A DNA stretch of 57,552 bases from Alphaproteobacteria bacterium (lineage in GTDB: Bacteria; Pseudomonadota; Alphaproteobacteria; TMED109), in the NCBI GenBank assembly GCA_022824395.1, contig JAJDZX010000062.1:1-57552 (forward strand). Reading direction: 5' to 3'. Positions 52,280 through 57,552 of the stretch are shown here, piece after piece (the first letter of the stretch is position 1; the number at the start of each line of letters is the position of its first letter). Made by a program: the position numbers and the translations under genes. A model generated the notes under the pieces. It did no database searches and was not told where the DNA came from. It was given only the letters and a program-made list of their open reading frames with translations.

Positions 52280-55096
52280 ATGCGCTTGTCGTGGAACGAG
52301 GTTCGCATCCGCGCTGCCGCCTTCGCCGAAGACTGGAAGGACGCGGCCTACGAGAAGGGCGAGACGCAAAGCTTCTACAACGCCTTCTTCCGGGTGTTCG
52401 GAGTTCAGCGACGGAGCGTCGCGCGTTACGAGGCGCATGTCGCGAAGCTGGACAATCGCTCCGGGTTCATCGATCTGTTCTGGCCCGGCGTGCTCATCGT
52501 CGAACAGAAGAGCGCCGGGCGCGATTTGAAAGCGGCCTACGAACAGGCCGGGGAGTATTTCGACGCGCTGGCGGAACGCGAGCGCCCGCGCTTCATCCTG
52601 GTGAGCGACTTCCAGACCTTCGAGTTGTACGACCTCGACGAACGCGAGGAAGTCGCCTTCCCGCTCTCGGACCTGCCCGCGCATGTCGAGTCGTTCGGCT
52701 TCATCCTCGGCGTGCAGCGCCGAACCTTCCGCGACCAGGACCCGGCGAACATCGAAGCGGCCGAGTTGGTCGGGCGGCTGCACGATGCGCTCGCCGATGC
52801 CGGACACCGGGGCCACGATCTGGAACGCTTCCTCGTGCGTGTCGTGTTCTGCATGTTCGCCGACGATACCGGGGTGTTCGAGCCGCGCGACATCTTCCTC
52901 GACTTCATCGAGACGCGCACTGGCGAGGACGGGGCCGATCTCGGGCCGTGGCTCGCGCAACTGTTCGAGGTGCTCGATACGCCGGAGGACGAGCGCGCGG
53001 CGACGCTCGACGAGGATCTGACGCGGTTCCCCTACGTCAACGGCGATCTCTTCAAGGGACACCTGCGGACGTTCTCGTTCGACGCGGCGATGCGCGGGGC
53101 GCTGCTCAATGCCTGCCGCTTCAACTGGTCGAGCATTTCGCCGGCGATCTTCGGCGCGCTGTTCCAGTCGGTGATGGACCCGGCGGAGCGGCGGGCGCAA
53201 GGGGCGCACTACACGACCGAGAAGAACATCCTCAAGGTGATCGAGCCGCTGTTCATGGACGACCTGCGGGCGGAGTTCGAGCGCGTGAAAGCGCGCCGGG
53301 GCCGGGGCCGCCTCGCAGCGCTCCGGCAGTTCCAGGCGAAGCTCGGCGGCCTGACGTTCTTCGACCCGGCCTGCGGCTGCGGCAACTTCCTCATCATCGC
53401 CTACCGGGAATTGCGGGCGCTCGAAATCGAAGTCATCCGCGAGATTCGGGGAGCGACCGCCGCGAGCGGACAGGCGGTGCTCGATGCCGCGTGGCAGTCC
53501 GTGGTGGATGTGGACCAGTTCTACGGGATTGAGCTTGGCGAGTTTCCCGCGCGGATCGCGGAGACCGCGCTGTGGATGATGGACCACATCATGAACAACC
53601 GGCTGAGCCTTGAGTTCGGCCAGACCTTCGTTCGCATCCCGCTGGAGAAGTCGCCGCACATCATCCACGGCGACGCGCTTGAAACCGACTGGTCCGAATT
53701 GCTGCCGCCGGGCGATTGTTCGTTCCTGCTGGGCAATCCGCCGTTCGTGGGCGCGAAATACCAGACGGCGGAGCAGCGGGCGCAGGTGCGCGGGATCGCG
53801 GCGCTCGGCAAGACCGGCGGGACGCTCGATTACGTCGCCGCATGGTTCATCAAGGCGGGGGACTACGTGAAGGGCGGCGATGCCCGGATCGGCTTCGTCG
53901 CGACCAACTCGATTACGCAGGGCGAGCAGGTCGCGCAGTTGTGGCCGGTCCTGTTCGGACGCTGCAAGCTGGAGATCGCATTCGCGCACCGAACCTTCGC
54001 ATGGGGGTCGGACGCGCGCGGCAAGGCGCATGTCCATGTCGTCATTCTCGGTCTCGACCGGCGCAATGCCGTGCGGGCGGAGAAGCGCCTGTTCAGCTAT
54101 CCCGACATAAACGGCGACCCGGAGGAAAGCCGCCACGCCGCGCTTTCGCCGTATCTGTTCGATGCGGGCGGGTTGTCGGACCCGCATCTGGTGGTGCGGG
54201 AGGAAAACGCGCCGGTCAACGGGATGGATAGGTTGATAACAGGCACTCAACCGCTCGAAGATGGAAATCTGACCTTTTCGAGCGAAGGGAAGGCGGCCTT
54301 TCTCGAACATGAACCGAGTGCGGGTCCGTTCTTCCGACCGTTTCCGGGTGCCCGCGAGTTCATTCGTGGTGATGTGCGATGGATTCTCCACACAGCGGAG
54401 ATTACTCCCCAAGGGCTGCGCGGCTTGCCAATGGTTGCTGAGAGGCTGAAGGCTGTCCGCGCGTTCCGGGCGAAGAGTAAGAGGCACACCACCAGACGGC
54501 TTGCTGATTACCCGAGCGCTTATGGCGTCACGGTTGTCCCGGAGTATCCATTCCTAATTGTCCCGCAGACCAGTTCGGAACGCCGTGACTATGTACCGAT
54601 TGGATATCTTGAACCACCGGTGATTCCGAGTGAAAAGCTCCGGCTTCTTCCCAATGCGACTCTCGCAGATTTCGCATTGCTCACGTCCGCTATGCATATG
54701 GCATGGATGCGGGCGGTAACCGGACGTATGAAAAGCGACTACATGTATTCCGTGGGCGTCGTCTACAACACCTTCCCGCTGCCGCCCAAGGACGCGGACC
54801 TGTCGAAGCTGAAACCGCTGGCACGGGCGGTGCTCGACGCTCGCGCCGCCCATCAGGATGCAACCCTGGCTGATCTCTACGACCCCGACCTTATGCCGCC
54901 GAACCTGCGCCGGGCACATCGGGCGCTCGACCGCGGGGTGGACCGGCTCTACCGGCGCGCTGGGTTCGCTTCGGAGCGCGAGCGCGTCGAGCATCTGTTC
55001 ATGCTTTATGAAACGATTAAAGCCCCATTGGAAACCAAGACGAATGTTAGACGCAAGCAGACGGCACGACGAAAGCCCAAGGGCGAGGCAAGGTGA
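52280..55096 (+). CDS. MmeI-like (type IIG/IIL) restriction-modification enzyme
   Basis: 938 residues from the ATG at 52280. The N-terminal nuclease-type region has PGVLIVEQKSAGRDL near residues 70-85, the E-x-K of a PD-(D/E)xK site. The helical connector is followed by SAM-binding motif I FFDPACGCGNFL near residue 365 and the catalytic NPPF motif (LLGNPPFVGAKY) near 488, of the adenine N6 type. A C-terminal target-recognition part (about 620-860) is AT-richer than the rest, suggesting exchange of specificity. One chain thus binds, methylates and may cut foreign DNA. It sits beside the HEPN protein in a defence cluster. A stand-alone methyltransferase is less likely given the ExK motif. Confidence 0.85.
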   Translation: MRLSWNEVRIRAAAFAEDWKDAAYEKGETQSFYNAFFRVFGVQRRSVARYEAHVAKLDNRSGFIDLFWPGVLIVEQKSAGRDLKAAYEQAGEYFDALAERERPRFILVSDFQTFELYDLDEREEVAFPLSDLPAHVESFGFILGVQRRTFRDQDPANIEAAELVGRLHDALADAGHRGHDLERFLVRVVFCMFADDTGVFEPRDIFLDFIETRTGEDGADLGPWLAQLFEVLDTPEDERAATLDEDLTRFPYVNGDLFKGHLRTFSFDAAMRGALLNACRFNWSSISPAIFGALFQSVMDPAERRAQGAHYTTEKNILKVIEPLFMDDLRAEFERVKARRGRGRLAALRQFQAKLGGLTFFDPACGCGNFLIIAYRELRALEIEVIREIRGATAASGQAVLDAAWQSVVDVDQFYGIELGEFPARIAETALWMMDHIMNNRLSLEFGQTFVRIPLEKSPHIIHGDALETDWSELLPPGDCSFLLGNPPFVGAKYQTAEQRAQVRGIAALGKTGGTLDYVAAWFIKAGDYVKGGDARIGFVATNSITQGEQVAQLWPVLFGRCKLEIAFAHRTFAWGSDARGKAHVHVVILGLDRRNAVRAEKRLFSYPDINGDPEESRHAALSPYLFDAGGLSDPHLVVREENAPVNGMDRLITGTQPLEDGNLTFSSEGKAAFLEHEPSAGPFFRPFPGAREFIRGDVRWILHTAEITPQGLRGLPMVAERLKAVRAFRAKSKRHTTRRLADYPSAYGVTVVPEYPFLIVPQTSSERRDYVPIGYLEPPVIPSEKLRLLPNATLADFALLTSAMHMAWMRAVTGRMKSDYMYSVGVVYNTFPLPPKDADLSKLKPLARAVLDARAAHQDATLADLYDPDLMPPNLRRAHRALDRGVDRLYRRAGFASERERVEHLFMLYETIKAPLETKTNVRRKQTARRKPKGEAR

Positions 55097-55186
55097 CTTT
55101 GCCGCCTTCCTATTTCTGTCCTGACCGGTTCGCGCGGTGCTCACCAAAGACACGACACGAACAACAAACGCAACATTTCCTAGGAG

Positions 55187-56668
55187 ATGTCTTCTAACAT
55201 GACAAGCATTGAGAAAGCGCAAACTACAAGCGGGATGTTTTCAGTGTCGGCCACGCAAAGTTTGACCGGCTCACTTTCCTTGAGTGGAGAGGACACCACC
55301 TTGCATTTGTGGGGTGACAAGATCGAAAATATTGACACGCTAGATAGAGTGACAATTACTGGCATTCTGGAAAATCAGAAAAATGCGTCCTTAATCGACT
55401 GCATTGTAACACGGCAAGAGCGGTACTTCGGGAAGGATGGTGTATTTTATCATTACAGGTTTTTCCCTCACTACGTTGTAATAGGCGCGAGACATCGTTC
55501 ATCGTCTGAAAAAACAATAACAAAAATCTCCTTCGTGATTGATGACGCAATGGCATTGTTTCATGATCGTTATGCGTTTGGAACTGTGGATATACCACTT
55601 GATCGGGTGAAGGATATTACTTCGATAGATCTATTCGAAAAAATTCAATTTGAAGACAGCTATCCGATCTTTGCGTATTGGACTGGCAAGATGCAGATAT
55701 TTTCTGCCGACACGACACTCGGAAAGATTTCAGCATGTCATCAACCGAGCTTCGATATGGGCGGTCCACATGGGGCATGTATATCTAATCGTATTGTCGT
55801 TTTTGTTGAGTTCTCGGAAGCTAAGAGTGTGAAGGATGCGGATGTTGAGATTCGCAAGGTCTTACGATTTTTTCATACTATATTGGGTCGCCCTCAGAAC
55901 TTAGTCGAATTGCAAATTATCGACGATGGCGATCCTCATCCGGAGTCATCCGACCTGCACTTGACCATGTATCCCAAACATTCGAGACGTTCGAGTGCTC
56001 GTGAACCGGATTTTCGAGACATCTTGGTAGATGCGGCTACAGACAGGGAGGACTTTTCACACTTGTTGCGTGAATGGCTAGTGAAGGAAGAGACGTGGCG
56101 TATCGCACGATCAAGATTTGCTTTCGGTTGGTCTCGTGGCAGCAGCTATGATGCGGATCGAATAGTCGGTGCAGCAAATATGTTCGATCTTTTGCCGGAT
56201 ACCGCTGTTCCGTCGAATTCGACTCTGGAAGGATGTCTCGAAGCCACAGTGCAGCAAAGCAGAAAGCTTTTCAAAGGGCTACCGAAGGGCGAAAAAAGGG
56301 ATGGTATTCTCGGCTATCTTGGCAGAGTGAAGAAACCAACTCTAAAGGAGAAGATACGATATCGCTCTCAAGTGATTTCTGATCGAATCGGCGACTCTAT
56401 TCCTGATATCGACGAAATAACGGACGCTGCTGTAGATTTAAGGAACATGTTTGTGCATGGCAATACCTCGTCGACTGCTAGAATGGACAAGCTACAGGGC
56501 GCTATCGGTTTTTTGACTGATACCTTAGAGTTTGTGTTTTGCGCCTCTGACTTGGCAGAGTCAGGATGGAAATTAGAGTCATGGCACAAAAAACAGAAGG
56601 GCGCAGGCCATCCATTTGCAGATTACCTTCGCTCGTATTCTGAAGAGTTGGCGCAATTTCGCAGGTGA
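55187..56668 (+). CDS. ApeA-like HEPN antiphage protein
   Basis: About 493 residues; the ATG at 55187 lies directly against an AGGAG, and the ATG at 55199 may be the true start. The N-terminal half is beta-rich (SGMFSVSATQSLTGSLSLSG, LHLWGD), as in the ApeA N-terminal domain. The C-terminal part is helical and contains DLRNMFVHGN near residue 420, an R-x4-H motif of HEPN ribonucleases. ApeA proteins stop phage growth by RNA cleavage on infection (family knowledge). The gene is strongly AT-rich against its neighbours, a sign of recent transfer. It lies between the MmeI-like enzyme and the integrase. Assignment is from motif and layout only. Confidence 0.65.
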   Translation: MSSNMTSIEKAQTTSGMFSVSATQSLTGSLSLSGEDTTLHLWGDKIENIDTLDRVTITGILENQKNASLIDCIVTRQERYFGKDGVFYHYRFFPHYVVIGARHRSSSEKTITKISFVIDDAMALFHDRYAFGTVDIPLDRVKDITSIDLFEKIQFEDSYPIFAYWTGKMQIFSADTTLGKISACHQPSFDMGGPHGACISNRIVVFVEFSEAKSVKDADVEIRKVLRFFHTILGRPQNLVELQIIDDGDPHPESSDLHLTMYPKHSRRSSAREPDFRDILVDAATDREDFSHLLREWLVKEETWRIARSRFAFGWSRGSSYDADRIVGAANMFDLLPDTAVPSNSTLEGCLEATVQQSRKLFKGLPKGEKRDGILGYLGRVKKPTLKEKIRYRSQVISDRIGDSIPDIDEITDAAVDLRNMFVHGNTSSTARMDKLQGAIGFLTDTLEFVFCASDLAESGWKLESWHKKQKGAGHPFADYLRSYSEELAQFRR

Positions 56669-56682
56669 CGGTAAGGCGCCAA

Positions 56683-57552
56683 TTACTTTTTCGAGTACAT
56701 TGCGCCGTGAATGACACAGCCAACTTTTTCTACTGCGTCAAGGAGGTGGCGGTCGGAAAGGTGAGCGTAGCCCGCCGTGGTGCGGTGCCTTCGATGGCCG
56801 AGGAGCTTGCCCACGAGGGGCAGGTTCTCACCCGCCATGACTGCCTGGCTGGCGGCAGTATGGCGCAGGTCATGCAGGCGCAGCCTGCCAAGCTTCGCAT
56901 CGGCGCAGACCGCCCGCCAGCAAGTTGTCAGAATCCAGATACCCCGGCCTTCAGCATGGCGCGGAAACAGGAACGCATCGGGATCGCGGGGACCGGGCAG
57001 CGCCTCGATGAGCGCCCGCGCGGACGCGCCGAGCGGGACCGTGCGCGGGCCAGTCTTGGAATCCTCAAGGTTCAACGCATCGTCGCCGATGTTTCGCCAG
57101 CGCAGATCGAGCACTTCGCTGCGGCGGCATCCGGTGAGCGCCAGCAGGCGGATCGCGGCGACGGCCTCGGGCCAGCGGGCTTCGCGGGCATCGAGCGCCC
57201 GCCCGAGCCGGGCCAGCTCGTCCATGTCGAGGAACCGGGCAACCTGCTTCCTCGGGTTCCTCGCAATGCCGAGACAGGGGTTGGTGCCACGGTCGCGCAA
57301 TCCCCATTCCTCGGCGCGGAACATCATCGCGCGCAGGATTTCGAGTGCGCGGTTGGCCGCGCCCGGCTTGTCCCTGCTCGTCGCGTCGAACCACGCGGCC
57401 ACGTCCTCGGGGCCGATGCGGTCGAGCGGCATCCTGCCGAACGCGGGCAGGATGCGGGCCTTGAGGTAGATGCGCACGGTCTCGCGGCCCGACGGCTTCC
57501 AGTGCGGGTCCGAGCGCCGCAGATACTCGTCCGCGAACTCCCGCAAGGTTGG
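56683..57552 (-). CDS. Tyrosine recombinase/integrase, partial at window edge
   Basis: At least 287 residues; the frame runs off the right edge, so the start is outside. The core-binding domain (KARILPAFGRMPLDRI) is followed by the catalytic domain with Arg in LTGCRRSEVLDLRW, HxxR in RLHDLRHTAAS and the second His in LLGHRRHRTTAGYAHLSD, where the Tyr is expected in GYAHL. Phage/ICE-type integrases of this group insert elements at a specific site. No tRNA gene is visible in the window beside it, so the attachment site should lie beyond 57552 or be non-tRNA. It marks one end of the mobile region that starts near 44.6 kb. Confidence 0.9.
   Translation of the reverse strand, partial: PTLREFADEYLRRSDPHWKPSGRETVRIYLKARILPAFGRMPLDRIGPEDVAAWFDATSRDKPGAANRALEILRAMMFRAEEWGLRDRGTNPCLGIARNPRKQVARFLDMDELARLGRALDAREARWPEAVAAIRLLALTGCRRSEVLDLRWRNIGDDALNLEDSKTGPRTVPLGASARALIEALPGPRDPDAFLFPRHAEGRGIWILTTCWRAVCADAKLGRLRLHDLRHTAASQAVMAGENLPLVGKLLGHRRHRTTAGYAHLSDRHLLDAVEKVGCVIHGAMYSKK

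Noticed and set aside
56683..57552. tRNA gene as integration site
   Set aside because: No cloverleaf-forming sequence is visible next to the integrase within the window.

Overview
The window reads as a high-GC Gram-negative genome, most like an alphaproteobacterium (inference from TfuA/YcaO, MobF/TraD, FitAB and cytochrome b561 genes and from ribosome binding sites of the AGGAGG type). Two stretches are clearly AT-richer and probably foreign: about 1-1600 and 55190-56680. Decayed insertion sequences occur in several places, and several genes are broken.

The centre (about 8.2-41 kb) is a peptide natural-product region. On the minus strand (17851-8259) lie an HlyD-type adaptor, a C39-peptidase ABC exporter, a second ABC exporter of the NHLM type, and an unusual fusion of a PCMH-type FAD oxidase with a flavin-dependent halogenase-like domain. 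Facing them on the plus strand is an array of five Nif11-type precursor peptides (18434-20426). Each has a near-identical leader. Four leaders end in a clean I/VAGG double-glycine site and the fifth in TVGG. The cores are Ala/Val/Gly/Thr-rich and have an invariant Trp at or next to the C-terminus. An M23 peptidase-like membrane protein, an unknown coupled protein and a convergent PoyD-like radical SAM epimerase follow. A degenerate sixth precursor is cut by an IS630 remnant, which itself carries a 540-bp element with long inverted repeats. My reading is a family of secreted, D-amino-acid-containing, possibly Trp-modified hydrophobic peptides.

A second, probably separate peptide system lies at 35727-30241 (minus strand): sulfotransferase, a 61-residue Cys-containing small ORF, TfuA, YcaO and a TolC-like outer-membrane protein. 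The small ORF, TfuA and YcaO are joined by GTGA overlaps. The small ORF is the best candidate substrate. Two paralogous FAD amine-oxidase-like proteins (26280 and 39108) and two intact cytochrome b561 genes (6503 and 37559) sit around these clusters. A FitAB toxin-antitoxin pair, a lone substrate-binding protein and a fused histidine kinase/OmpR-type regulator are also present.

The left part (1-8 kb) has an unknown membrane protein, nested IS110/IS21 debris, a tyrosinase with its caddie protein, and a DUF4189/peptidoglycan-binding protein. A cytochrome b561 gene follows, with a decayed duplicate.

The right part (44.6-57.5 kb) looks like a mobile element with defence cargo. It begins with a surface protein that has Calx-beta domains and a nine-copy 7-bp repeat near its 5' end, fused in frame to the C-terminus of a TraD-like coupling protein. 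A MobF relaxase/helicase, a ribbon-helix-helix accessory protein, a hairpin-rich and repeat-rich non-coding region, HigBA, an MmeI-like restriction-modification enzyme, an ApeA-like HEPN protein and a tyrosine integrase running off the edge complete it.
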